Source of the DNA: Calendula officinalis
Lineage: Eukaryota; Streptophyta; Magnoliopsida; Asterales; Asteraceae
Length of the DNA: 64,000 nt
Assembly (NCBI GenBank): GCA_963853835.1
Contig: OY970829.1
Span: forward strand, 77,932,901 to 77,996,900
Reading direction: 5' to 3'
Made by a program: the position numbers and the translations under genes. Shown here piece by piece: positions 12,228 through 22,283 of this stretch (its first letter is position 1; the number at the start of each line of letters is the position of its first letter). Below the pieces are notes generated by a model. It saw nothing but the letters and a program-made list of their open reading frames with translations, made no database searches and had not been told where the DNA came from.

Positions 12228-12400
12228 AACTTTGCTCACAATATACGTGATCTAATTGTCATCATGGCTATTTCCAAACTTTTCGCCGATCATTAAGTAA
12301 ATGTTTACTTAGAGAATTGACCGATCTCGTGACCTCTAAGATATATCATTTCATACGTCCTTACTGCTATAAAACTGATTTAGTACCTATGGTAATGGTA
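12228..12400 (-). repeat. SINE-like family S, copy 3
   Basis: Reverse orientation. ATATACGTGATCTAATT and AAGTAAATGTTTACTTAGAG mark the family body. Confidence 0.65.
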
Positions 12401-12970
12401 TGAAACCGATTTTTTGCTACAATTAGTACCTATAGTTTATTAGTAACACGTTTTCGTCTCGATTTCTTCACACTCCTATAAAAAATCATCCATTCGCCGC
12501 TTAAAGTCACATATTTATCACAAGGAATCCATCGTTTTTGCGTTAATTATTAGGCTACATTAATAAACAGATAATAACACCTTTAGGTTTTGTGGAAGGG
12601 AAAAAACTAGACAATTAATAGCCTTTTGTTGTATAGAGTTGTCTTGATCGACCTTGAAAGCAATTGTCACTATCTTCATAGAAGACACTTTTTGTGTGTG
12701 TTCTAAAAAAATGATTTAGTTTTAAAATTGACAGAGAGATTTGCAGGATAGGGGACCATAAGCCAGAAAGAAGTACCGAAATTTGTTATTTATTGAGCAA
12801 GGGAGTTCCCTCCATAATTGATCCTTACAAATTCCTTGGTTGATTTTGGTTAGTTAGTTGTACCATTAAGTACAACTCTCAATGCACATTCATTATTCAT
12901 CAACCTTTGTCCTCAAGATTTTAATTAACCACCCCTTCTCATCCTCTACATAGGGAGTTTGAGATTATTA

Positions 12971-13297
12971 CTCCCTCCGTCCCACAAAAAAGTTCTCATT
13001 TCCCTTTGGCACAAAATTTTAGGTGATAGTTAATGGTGGGGTCATTATAATTAAATAATCAGCTATTAAACAGAATTTTGAAATTATTTGTTTAGTTAAT
13101 AAATAAAATACAACAATCAGTTTTCAAAATGCGAACAAACACCTACCTACTGTTTTACCATAACTCCGTTTTTTATGCCAAAAAACGCCAATAATTAATT
13201 TTTTCAAATTTTTGCCGAACCCTCATTTTAGATTGTGTTTTTGAAACGCAATAAGCGAATAATATGCTCCAAATCAAAATCCCAAACACCTCTTTAA
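12971..13297. repeat. Truncated family A MITE joined to a family C hAT MITE
   Basis: From 12971 the sequence follows the left end of family A (CTCCCTCCGTCCCACAAAAA after TA) for about 85 bp, then stops matching. From about 13058 to 13297 it follows the right part of the hAT-type MITE at 38961-39319, ending AATCCCAAACACCTC. The junction suggests insertion plus deletion. Confidence 0.6.
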
Positions 13298-14336
13298 TCT
13301 TGAATTTTAAACAGAATTTCAAGAAACAAAATCTTGAACTTTCAACTGAATTTCAAGAAACAAAATCTAGAGAGAAAGACACTTAAAGGAAAAACAGCCA
13401 TAAAAGGGTATTTAGCTTTACTAAGAAAGAATCAGATTCTGACTTTTTTCAAGCAACATGGGTATTTGGCAAAAAGCACAATCAAGTCATGAAAACAAAC
13501 ATCAACTAGATGAACCTTTTCAAATTTTCAATTTGCCCACACAAAAAAACATAGATTTTAACAAGTGAAATTAATGTCACATGCAACTTTCATGTTTCTA
13601 AGATTGAATAATGCATCAAAATGAGTTGGGAAATCGTTAGAAAACGACATATCACACAATGTGGCTCCCAAAAATCCGAGCAACGAGCCATCGATTGAGA
13701 TGTTAAAAATGAAATAAACCATTCTTTCTTCATCATGTTCCAAAATTAGGGTAAAAAGAGAGACAAAAACAATAGCTTTCTCTTTCAATCCACACATTAT
13801 CTAATTGAGAATTTACTAAACAAAGGGAAGCATCCCATTTGCTCCACTTATGGCTTTAATCTAAAAACCCAACAACAAATAATGTCTTAATTAGGTCGAT
13901 ATTCGATTCGAATAATCGTATTTCATCATTAAAGATTCGATCTTTTTTACTAAGTTGGGTGAAAGAACATATTGAACTTAACCAAAACAAATCACTTCCC
14001 CTGTTTTTAGCAGGGTATTTTTGATTATATGGTCTCATACAACAAGATGGTCTAAAAACATGAAATTCAGACAAAATTAAAATAGGGTTTAGAGCTACAT
14101 AATGAGCTCAATTCAAACATGAAAACTAAATCTTGAAAAACACCTTGAAATTTTAGCAGCCATTGAATCTTTCTTCTCCTCGTTTCCAGATGTAAAGTTG
14201 AGATTTTTCCTGTAATTATCATCAAGATTCATGGAAATTAGATGAATTTGAGGAGTAAAAACATGAATTGAATGTAATTAGGAAATGGGTGTTGGGTTTT
14301 TTTGACCTTTTTGAGATGGAGGATATGAAGGTTGAA
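13298..14336. other. TCP 3' flank and intergenic DNA
   Basis: Downstream of the TCP stop codon. It should include the TCP 3' UTR. A short duplication (GAATTTCAAGAAACAAAATC) occurs near 13311 and 13345. No other gene or bounded element was recognised. Confidence 0.4.
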
Positions 14337-15554
14337 TCAATGGCGAGAATCGGAGGATGCAGAGGACGGCTTGTCGGAGATGCCGTCGTGTTCCTCTTCG
14401 TCACCTTGAATTCGTGCCGGAATACGAAACCCAGTAAATCCACCATATCCGGAAGCGAATCCGGACATGGAAGATGGGTGGTGGAAAGCTAGGGTTGGAT
14501 GTTGATCGATCGGAACGCCGTTGAACGGCGGCGGTGGGTCGATCCAAGCACGAAATGAAGGTGCGTTACTGGACTGAAGGGGTCCCCTCTGTGAATTGTT
14601 GTTAAACAACAATTGATTGTTTGTTGGTTGACCAAACAACGGTTGCAGAAATGCCGTCGCCGGCGCGGGCGACGCTTGCGAGCTGAAGACAAATCCGGCG
14701 GAAACAGCGTCACCACCCCACGTCACCATTCTTTGGAACCCACCGGGTTGGTTGTCAGACCAACCCGACCCGGACCCGTCAAAGTATATGTTGTTATTAC
14801 TATTGTGCCCTTGTTCCTGGTGGTGGTGGTGATGATGATGGTTTTGAAGAATTGGATCTTGAAATGATTGAAGTGAAAGCCTCAGATCTTGACTTCTACT
14901 ACTGGTTCTTGAAAGCAAATCAGCCGGCGGAAAATTCTGATGAAATTGAGTATTATTTTGCGGGTTTGATGAAGCACCCATCGGAAAAAAGGACTTGATT
15001 GTATCAGCTATGGAGTCTGAATCCAGAGATGGAGGTAAAAAGCTAGAATTTTGAGAATTACCCATTTGATTATCAACAATATTATCATCTGGGTGTTGTT
15101 CAAAATGATTTAATTGTTGATTACTTGCGTTTTCTTGATCTGGGGTTTGCTCAAAATCTTGAATTGAAGCTGAATCATGGGTGGTGGTTCTTGTCGGTAC
15201 GGCGGTTGCAGTGGGTTTCCACGCCGGAAGCTCAGCGAGTTCATCAATGGCGGTTTTGGCTTTTTTAATAAGCCAATCGACGGCTTTGCTCGGTCGGTCG
15301 TAGCCAAGGCGGTCTTGTACGTCGTAAAATTGGATGGCGGTGTGAGCTGAGAGACGTACACGGCGGTCACGGGGACCTTTCGCCGTGCATACTTTACTAT
15401 GTCGGTCTTTCCGGCCGGTGGACCGTACAATGTGACCGCCTTGAACTTCAACAATCTCGCCACCGCCGGAGCTTCTCAATCCCAATCTTGAAGACCCAGT
15501 TGGTTGTTGTTGCTGTTGGAGTTGTTGATTATGGTAATGATAACTTTCTCCCAT
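14337..15554 (-). CDS. TCP4: CIN-class (class II) TCP transcription factor, TCP4-like
   Basis: Intronless frame of 405 residues from ATG at 15554 (context AAAAAATGG, MGES start), the first in-frame ATG after the stop at 15891. A basic helix-loop-helix TCP domain follows GGHIVRSTGRKDRHSKV, at residues about 45-105, continuing VRLSAHTAIQFYDVQDRLGY and ending at DELAELP. The C-terminus carries the conserved ARIQGDEEEHDGISDKPSS end typical of TCP4/TCP3/TCP10. Between them are long Q/N/H/S-rich stretches. Class II CIN TCPs act in the nucleus, arrest cell division at leaf margins and promote maturation. A miR319 complementary site lies at 14569-14589, encoding QRGPLQSS. All key domain residues appear intact. 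The symbol denotes the closest family type; orthology is not proven. Confidence 0.96.
   Translation of the reverse strand: MGESYHYHNQQLQQQQQPTGSSRLGLRSSGGGEIVEVQGGHIVRSTGRKDRHSKVCTAKGPRDRRVRLSAHTAIQFYDVQDRLGYDRPSKAVDWLIKKAKTAIDELAELPAWKPTATAVPTRTTTHDSASIQDFEQTPDQENASNQQLNHFEQHPDDNIVDNQMGNSQNSSFLPPSLDSDSIADTIKSFFPMGASSNPQNNTQFHQNFPPADLLSRTSSRSQDLRLSLQSFQDPILQNHHHHHHHQEQGHNSNNNIYFDGSGSGWSDNQPGGFQRMVTWGGDAVSAGFVFSSQASPAPATAFLQPLFGQPTNNQLLFNNNSQRGPLQSSNAPSFRAWIDPPPPFNGVPIDQHPTLAFHHPSSMSGFASGYGGFTGFRIPARIQGDEEEHDGISDKPSSASSDSRH
14569..14589 (-). promoter_or_regulatory. miR319 target site in the TCP mRNA
   Basis: The mRNA-sense site GAGGGGACCCCTTCAGTCCAG lies on the minus strand; its core ACCCCTTCAGTCCA matches the site conserved in CIN-type TCP genes. 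The plus strand reads TGGACTGAAGGGG, the 5' half of mature miR319. Seed pairing is continuous; mismatches fall toward the miRNA 3' end, as in known targets. Cleavage in this species is inferred. Confidence 0.93.
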
Positions 15555-15890
15555 TTTTTCCGGTGCATATTCTTCTTCTCCGGCGAGGTCCACAGAAGGT
15601 AAATAAGAACGTTTCTTCTGTGGGCGCGGTGGCGGACCACTACCTACTCCGCCGTGAAGAAGACGGTGGTCTTGAGGTGGGATTTCTTGATTTTGTTGAA
15701 GCTGATGATGATTTTGTTGGAAGCCATGAAAACCTATCTGTTCTGTTTGATTTTCTTCTTCTTTTGAATTTAACAGTTGTTGATAAAGATGAAGATGATG
15801 GTGATTTCTTTGAGGATCCAGAATCACACCCTTATGATGATGAACAACCTCCTCCTCTTCCAGTTTTTTCTCAAAATATAACCCTAAAAC
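15555..15890 (-). other. Stop-free, ATG-less in-frame leader of the TCP gene
   Basis: The TCP frame stays open for 112 codons upstream of ATG 15554, back to TAA at 15891-15893, without an in-frame ATG. The conceptual peptide is rich in Q and H and then reads like ordered protein (KKRSYLPSVDLAGEEEYAPE). It is probably 5' UTR, but it could be a non-AUG-initiated extension or the end of an exon spliced from an upstream start. GTG and CTG codons occur in the frame. Confidence 0.5.
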
Positions 15891-15893
15891 TTA

Positions 15894-16290
15894 ATTAAAT
15901 TCCACAATTCACCCCTCAATTTCAGCCCATAATCAAACCCCATCTCAATAAAGAAAACCCTAATTTTTTTTCTTTCAAAATAGCACCAAATTTAAGCCTA
16001 ACCCATCTCTCACTCAACTCTAAAAAGCTTCAAGAAACAATTTCTATGATGGTTAGAGAGAGAGAGTGGGGAGTAGTAGAAAGTTTGCAGAACCACACAA
16101 CAAATTTTAAGAAAGAAGAAGGAAAGAGGTGTGGAGGAAGGGAGAATGGGGTTTATGTAGGTGGGGTGGGGTGGGGTGGGGGAGAAAACAGTGAAAGGAG
16201 GGAAAGAGGAATATTTACTTTTGTGGGGTCTATAAAGAGGAGGCAGTGTTTGGAGGCTTTTAAAGATATTTCTAAAAAAAAAAGGCACAT
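15894..16290. promoter_or_regulatory. TCP upstream region with G-rich quartet tract
   Basis: Upstream DNA of the TCP gene, very pyrimidine-rich on the coding strand. At 16160-16184 the plus strand has repeated GGGGT units (at least four G-runs), able to form a G-quadruplex on the template strand of the TCP leader or promoter. No minus-strand TATA box could be fixed. Confidence 0.45.
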
Positions 16291-16493
16291 TTTTTTTTAA
16301 CGTCAAGTTAGTAAGTTAGTGATTCGAGCCTAGACAGTGACATCTATAAGGGGCAGTATGCCTTCCCTCGAACCCTCCACATATGGGGAATAAACCCCAC
16401 CATTTGTCCACGACGGGACTTGAACCCATGACCTTGGCCATGGGCAACACCTTAACTTTTCCACCAATACCACTAGGCTAGAAGCCTTGGGTG
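16291..16493 (-). mobile_element. tRNA-derived SINE with long target duplication
   Basis: On the minus strand the head has A-box TAGCCTAGTGGTATTGG and B-box GGTTCAAGTCCC. The 3' end is an A-run (plus-strand T-run at 16291). The flanking direct repeat A(9-10)GGCACAT at about 16274-16290 and 16494-16509 is a LINE-type duplication of about 16 bp. It lies just upstream of the TCP promoter region. About 200 bp. Confidence 0.85.
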
Positions 16494-16509
16494 AAAAAAA
16501 AAGGCACAT

Positions 16510-17499
16510 CCCCTCTCAACTTAGGAGGGGTGATTAATGGCAGAGGCTTATAATCTATTGATATATGGTATTTATGATGTTTTATACCGTTGTTGATGTG
16601 TCAGGCTGACCAAATAAACAATAGTCATCCTTTACGTATAGTCTAAAATAACTTTTCTGAACTCACTAATTTACCTTATACTCAAAAAATACCCTAAAAA
16701 ACACATATCTCTCACACGGCATGCGGTGTGGTGGCACGACCAATTTGACATGCCACGTATGTGGTGCATATTTTGGTCGCTGTTTACTCATAAGACTGTG
16801 AGGTATGGGTCTCATGTGTGGTGTGTGGTGTGGTCGTATGTGGCAATCAACCACACCGTACTGCATATTGGAACACCACCCCCTTCATTATGTGGTATGA
16901 AATGTGAATGGGTCCCACAAAATTATTGTGTTTTTCTCACAATTGCCCGTGAAGATCCGTGGTCATGATCATTCTTCTCCCACGAAAACCTCCCACGATT
17001 TGGTGGGGGGTGATGTTCATTTTATTTCCACAATTTAGAAGGCTTGCACATCACCTTCCTTGGGTTTTTTTTTTTTGCCCCATACCTTCAAGCCTAAGGG
17101 ATGTTTTGCATTTTCAAAAGTGAATTAGTAGGTAATAAAAATTAGCATAAGTCAAAATAATTAATTGGTTTTAATGTAAGTTTTCATGGTAATTGGTTTG
17201 CATCATCAAAAATAAAGGTTAAGGTTATTAGCTTATCAATTTTAGGAGATATATTAAAATTTGTAAATCTCGTTTTAATCATGTTCCATCGAACAGTAAA
17301 TTGCTAGGACAATTGTAGTAAATTTTAACGTACATATTATTTAGAATGGTAATATTTTGAATTTCCAAATGAATATATAACTTTTGTTAAATAAAAAAAT
17401 GTTATTTAAGTTTAAATTCCTGAGTTGTTTTATTATTTAAGGTAACAATAGTTGGAATGAGAAAAAAATGTCATCATGCTCACCTTTGTAAAAGTGACC
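16510..17499. other. Intergenic DNA with GTGTGGT-rich stretch
   Basis: No gene. The segment at 16700-16880 is rich in TGTGGTG/CACACC words, like the interior of the element at 54277-54649, but I could not find terminal repeats. The remainder is AT-rich. Confidence 0.4.
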
Positions 17500-17507
17500 C
17501 TCTTGAC

Positions 17508-18012
17508 TAGGGGTGAGCATAAAAAACGGGTAACCGGAATTGGAACCGGAACCGTCTTGGAATCGCCGGTTCCGGTTCCTAAAATTATGGAACTGCCCTA
17601 AGAGGTTCCGGTTCTCAAAATTTAGGAACCGGTAACCGGTGGATAACCGGAACCGGTGATTATGCGGTCTATTTTTGTTAAAATATTATATATATGATAA
17701 ATTTAATGTCCAAATTTAAATATATGAGAAATTTTGTATAACCTTTAATGAGTTTAGTCATTAATTAGTCTAAATACAGTGTTCTAACGATAAAATATAT
17801 AGACAATAATATGTTTAAGTGTTTGGAGTTTATATTATTCAAAGATTAGTTGATAAAATGACAAAAATTGATTAATATTTATGCTTCGCATCTTATTTTA
17901 ATTTTACGATTTTAGAAACAGGGTACGGTTCCGAAAATTGAGGAACCGGTACAAGAGGTTCCGGTTCCGGTTCCGGTCGGAACCGGTGGGTAACCGGCTA
18001 TGCTCACCCCTA
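17508..18012. mobile_element. hAT-type non-autonomous element, CCGGTT-rich
   Basis: Terminal inverted repeats TAGGGGTGAGCATA and TATGCTCACCCCTA are perfect over 14 bp. They are flanked by exact 8-bp duplications CTCTTGAC (17500-17507 and 18013-18020), diagnostic of hAT insertion. Both subterminal regions are dense in GGAACCGG/CCGGTTCC repeats in opposite orientation, presumably transposase-binding arrays; the centre is AT-rich. 505 bp, no transposase. Confidence 0.92.
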
Positions 18013-18020
18013 CTCTTGAC

Positions 18021-19442
18021 TAGGCTTGTACACTTTTTTGTGGCCTCTCACCATTTGCTTTACTTAAAAAAAACATCAGTTTGGTACTCGTATATGTATC
18101 ACTTAATATTCGATAAAAGGATCTATATAAATTCAAAATTATTTTTTTATTTGTAACTTAGAATGATAGAAAGTTGGAGTGTGTGATGGTTTATGCCCTA
18201 ATGTACAATGATGATGTTATAGGGGACTAGGGGTGTTTATTATCCTGAATACATTTTGAACCAATTAGAATGAGTGACGCAAATTTATTGCGGACTAACT
18301 TCGCAAATTTATTTTCAAAGCGATTTCAAATTGTTGATTTTCAAAACCGACCCGACTTGAAACTCGAACTTGATAGTATTTTTTTTAAAACCAATTTCAA
18401 CTATTTGTTAGTATTTTGTTTCATCATAGATTTGTGAACTCAGTTTAAATTGAATCTTAGCTCATGTCATTCATTCGAATTCGACATAGTTCGAACTTCG
18501 ATCATTTCAAATTGTATTCAAATACTAAATACTCCTAATCCGAACACCCTTTCCATACTTTGTGACCTCCCAACCGATAAGTAACAATATTATGGATGGA
18601 TAGAATATAAAAATGTCAATATATATATTAAAGAAATTAAAACAAAGGGGGTGTGGGTTAATAAATAGACCATGATGGATTATTGATGGGGAGTCTTTTT
18701 CTCAACATAAATGCACGAGCACGCATGCCTTAAAGCAACTTTTTTAGACCAACCTTTCTCATCATTGTCCGATATAAGGAATCGACGAAAAATGTCATGT
18801 TTTTGTGTTAAAATGTGTTATTTATTTGTAAAAGTAGCAGTTTTCTAGTATAGCGATTAAAAATATAGTGTTATCATATTCCATTCATTGCCAATATAAC
18901 TCATATTGTTCGGTTTATCACCGAGATTTTTGCCGGAGATATTCTTGCAAATAGTCTCTTTACATCTGGGTAGAGGTTTAACTATATACACCGTGCCTTC
19001 CTTGTAAATCTTCTTTAAAGAAATTGAATATAATTTTTGTATTTTGTTTAAGATAAAATCCAATTATGTTGATGGGACTTATGGGACTCTTTTGTGCGAC
19101 AAAGAGAAGACTGTGATGAAAGTTCACATGCTTGTGATGTTAAAGTGCCATGCCCCAATTTTCCCCCTCCAAAATTCATAATTCATTGATAGGACTTACT
19201 AAATTACAATAATCGGAGATGATTTACTCGTGATATAATTCCCCCTCCTAATTCGTAGTCATATATTTTCGCTTTTGTAATGGGTTAAAATTTAAAAAGA
19301 TAGTTTGATCATTTAAATTTTTTTGAACATAAGACTAATATTGTAAAAGTAACAAAACGTATGGACCTTTAATGTAATATGCTCTTTAAAATATGTTGAA
19401 GATATTATATGATACATATGAAAAATGAATTGTCTTTCCGAA

Positions 19443-19504
<62 letters not shown>

Positions 19505-20755
19505 TCTGCCAATGCCACCTGTGACGTTAGGCAACAATACAAATGGGATTAAGTATCCTTGTTATAAATAGAATAAAAAGAATTAACATGATGTTTAATT
19601 ATATTTTCACCCTTTAATAAAACATTTAGCACTTTTCATTTAAGACAGAAATTTAATAAAAAGATTAAGACTACATTACATCTTAAAAAAGATTAAGACT
19701 ACATTACAAGATTACATCGTAAGCAATACTATAAATGGTGAGTTGGTAACCAGATTACAATAAATACATTCCCATGTTTATGTAGTGAGAAAAGTTACTA
19801 ACATAGCACTTTTTTCATTTATGTAAGTTTATTTTTTATTATTATTACGAAGTATTAGAAATTACATAATACTGTGACTAAAAATCGCAAGTGACATGTA
19901 CTAGATATAAAATAGTTTTATTTTCCAATGCCTTATGAATATTGTATAATGCAATAGATATTGCGGGTATTATTTTTTTATAGTATATAGTGAGGTATTT
20001 GATTAAAGGAAAATGATAAGACTGCTCCCAATGGTAAAACAAACTGATACCGTCAGTTGTTGCCAAATCAGCGTCACATTAGCTCACCCTCTAACCGACA
20101 CTAAACTGACGTACACATGCCAACAATACCACTTCCCTTAAATTATTTGGGACTCACAATTCAAAACACACACCAAATACCCCTTTGGGTCCACCCACCA
20201 AATTAACGCGTCCCTCCATCCCGTCTCCATACTGGCGAGCACTCAACCGGCGGACAAAGTGGCGGTTGGTGCCAACGGTGTGCATAACCGGCGGTGCCGT
20301 TGGCACCCGTCTAATAAGCTTTAAAGGTTGTCAATAAGAAGTCAAGACATGCATCAAAATTGTACAATAATCAATAACTATCTCTTGTATTTTAAGAATC
20401 ATTCCCTACTAATGAAAGTAAAAAAGATTTATACATGCAACAACCTTTGTAAATGTTGTCATTAATAAAAACCCTTGATTAAATGTCTTATTAGGGCATT
20501 GTAATAATGTTTGAAAAATGATGTGTGTTATAGCAAGGGATAAATAGGAGGGTATCTGTGTTTAATGGTTGTTATAGAAAAAATAAAATAAAAAGTATGA
20601 TGAAATATAATTACCTTTTTTGTTTTTTTTATGAGTCATGACTGCTTTTACGAGTCGGTTAATCTACTTTGTGCGTAAACCATAGTCAATACGAGTAAAC
20701 CTATCTAACCATACAAAGGTTTTTTTTATCCTAAAGTAACTTTCAGTCACAGTTA
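18021..20755. other. Intergenic DNA with decayed repeats and a microsatellite
   Basis: No convincing gene. TAGGGGTGTTTA near 18228 and AACACCCTTT near 18543 may be the ends of a decayed hAT element. A long ATA microsatellite lies at 19445. A GC-richer stretch at 20030-20310 begins AGACTGCTCCCAATGG and ends near GTGCCGTTGGCACCCGTCT, resembling an eroded MITE. Confidence 0.4.
19445..19503 (+). repeat. (ATA)n microsatellite
   Basis: About 19 uninterrupted ATA/AAT units. Likely length-polymorphic. It creates a spurious poly-tyrosine frame on the minus strand. Confidence 0.95.
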
Positions 20756-20763
20756 CCTAGAGG

Positions 20764-21489
20764 TAGAGGTGCACAACAAAACCGGATTTTTAACCGAACC
20801 GGTTTAAAAACCGGTTTAAAACCGGTTTCAAACCGGTTTTGTAGTCGAAAATACCGGATCAGACATAAACCGGCGGTTCCCAACCGGTTTGGCATTTTAG
20901 CGATCGGATCGGTTTTTTAACCGGTTTTTTAGAACCGGTTTTTTCACCGGTTTTGCAACCGGTTTTGTCCGGACCGGTTTTTTCACCGGTTTTGCAACCG
21001 GTTTTGTCCGGACCGGTTTTTTCACCGGTTTTGTAACCGGTTTTTAAACCGGTTTTGCCCGAAAATTGTACCGTTTGCAAAATTGTACCGTTAGAAAAAG
21101 AGCCATTGCATGCTAACGTTCGAATATATAGCCGTTGGGATCGAACCGGTTACAAAATCGGACAAAAAACCGGTTTTAAAACCGGTTTTCAAACCGAAAT
21201 CCGGTTTTTAAACCGAAAACCGATCCGAAAAACCGATCCGATCCGATCCGAAAAACCGATCCGATCCGATCCGATAAAACCGATCCGATCCGATCCGATA
21301 AAACCGATCCGATCCGAACCGGTTTGGAACCGATCCGATCCGGTTTGGACCGGTTTTTGACATCCGATGGTAAAACCGGTTTAAAACCGAACCGGTTTTC
21401 CCAAAACCGGTTTTGACTTTTGTTGACCAAATCCGATCCGGTTTTTAAACCGAACCGGTTTTCCAAAAAAACCGGTTTGTGCACCTCTA
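20764..21489. mobile_element. hAT-type element built of ACCGGTTT and GATCC arrays
   Basis: Terminal inverted repeats TAGAGGTGCACAA and TTGTGCACCTCTA are exact and flanked by exact 8-bp duplications CCTAGAGG (20756-20763 and 21490-21497). The interior is almost wholly repeats: ACCGGTTTT words throughout, a roughly 40-bp unit (TTTTTCACCGGTTTTGCAAC type) repeated about three times at 20935-21050, and a CCGATCCGATCCGATAAAA unit at 21222-21320. 726 bp, no transposase. Open frames here are repeat artefacts. Confidence 0.92.
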
Positions 21490-21497
21490 CCTAGAGG

Positions 21498-22278
21498 ATT
21501 CAACTAGGGTTACAGGTAAACGGGCTTAGCCCAATGGATTTCTACACGGTTGGGCTAGACTGCATAAATACAATATATGATACATTAAATGGCCTAACTA
21601 AAATATCATGGACATTTCCAAACAACATTCCTTAGCCTCTTCAAAGATTTGTATCTATCTACTAATATTTGAACACGACATTTTTTTTGGAGAATATCAA
21701 GACACCTAATACTAGACTAGGTTGATTGCGATTGTTTACATACATTATGTATTTATACAAAAAATAAGTCCCTACATATTTTGTTTTAATCGAATCCCTA
21801 CAAATCGACAACGTTTAAACATTTAACGAAAAGAAATGAGTCAATTGCTTAAAAAGCACGGAGAATCCACGTCCTATATCTTGTTCACATTTTTATCATT
21901 TAATATTAGAGAAAATCCCTTTCAGGATTTTTACATTTTACACGAGTAAATCATGCCTGCGTCTTGAAGCTTGGTCGTGTTAGGTCGGAAAGAAAATTAA
22001 ACATTTGATGTTCCCCAACTATGGTATTCAAACTTATCTAAACCTGCCTTTGCCATTTTCTAGAAAATCTCAATTTTTCGTGCTTAAAAAGAAAAGCAAG
22101 TCACATGATTCGAACCCATGATCTTGGGTACACAAATTGCAAGCTTTACCATCTAAAGTACAAGGGAATATTACTAATGTTTCGTTCTTAGTTTACATAT
22201 CATCTTCACTCCCCCGCCTCCTCGATTTCTTCAGTTTGTCCATGCAAATTGGGAATTCAAAGAGGCAATCCGTCTAAC
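21498..22278. other. Intergenic DNA
   Basis: Mostly AT-rich. Near 22098-22160 an antisense tRNA/SINE-like B-box (GATTCGAACCCATGATC) suggests another SINE fragment. No gene seen. Confidence 0.4.
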
Positions 22279-22283
22279 GTCTC

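Larger units (their letters stand above)
10838..12970. other. Intergenic DNA, possible Helitron body
   Basis: Holds SINE-like copies at 11108 and 12228 and otherwise AT-rich DNA without a recognisable gene. Part of it may be the body of the non-autonomous Helitron whose 3' end is at 10809. Confidence 0.4.

Noticed and set aside
15825..15827. GTG as start of a 496-residue TCP protein
   Set aside because: Plant cytosolic translation rarely starts at GTG. The ATG at 15554 has a good context and matches the start expected of TCP4 relatives. The extension is kept as a separate finding.
14222..15898. Several long frames on both strands across the TCP gene
   Set aside because: They are shadows of the TCP coding sequence, which is far better supported by its domain and C-terminus.
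16231..16236. TATAAA near the TCP promoter
   Set aside because: It reads TATAAA only on the plus strand, opposite to the TCP gene.
19313..19537. Frame with a long tyrosine run
   Set aside because: It is the minus-strand translation of the ATA microsatellite and has no other protein features.
20859..21484. Open frames with repeated KTGEKTGPDKTG or DPIRSDPIKP units, looking like repeat proteins
   Set aside because: They are translations of the tandem arrays inside a hAT element with exact ends and target duplications; frames exist on both strands.
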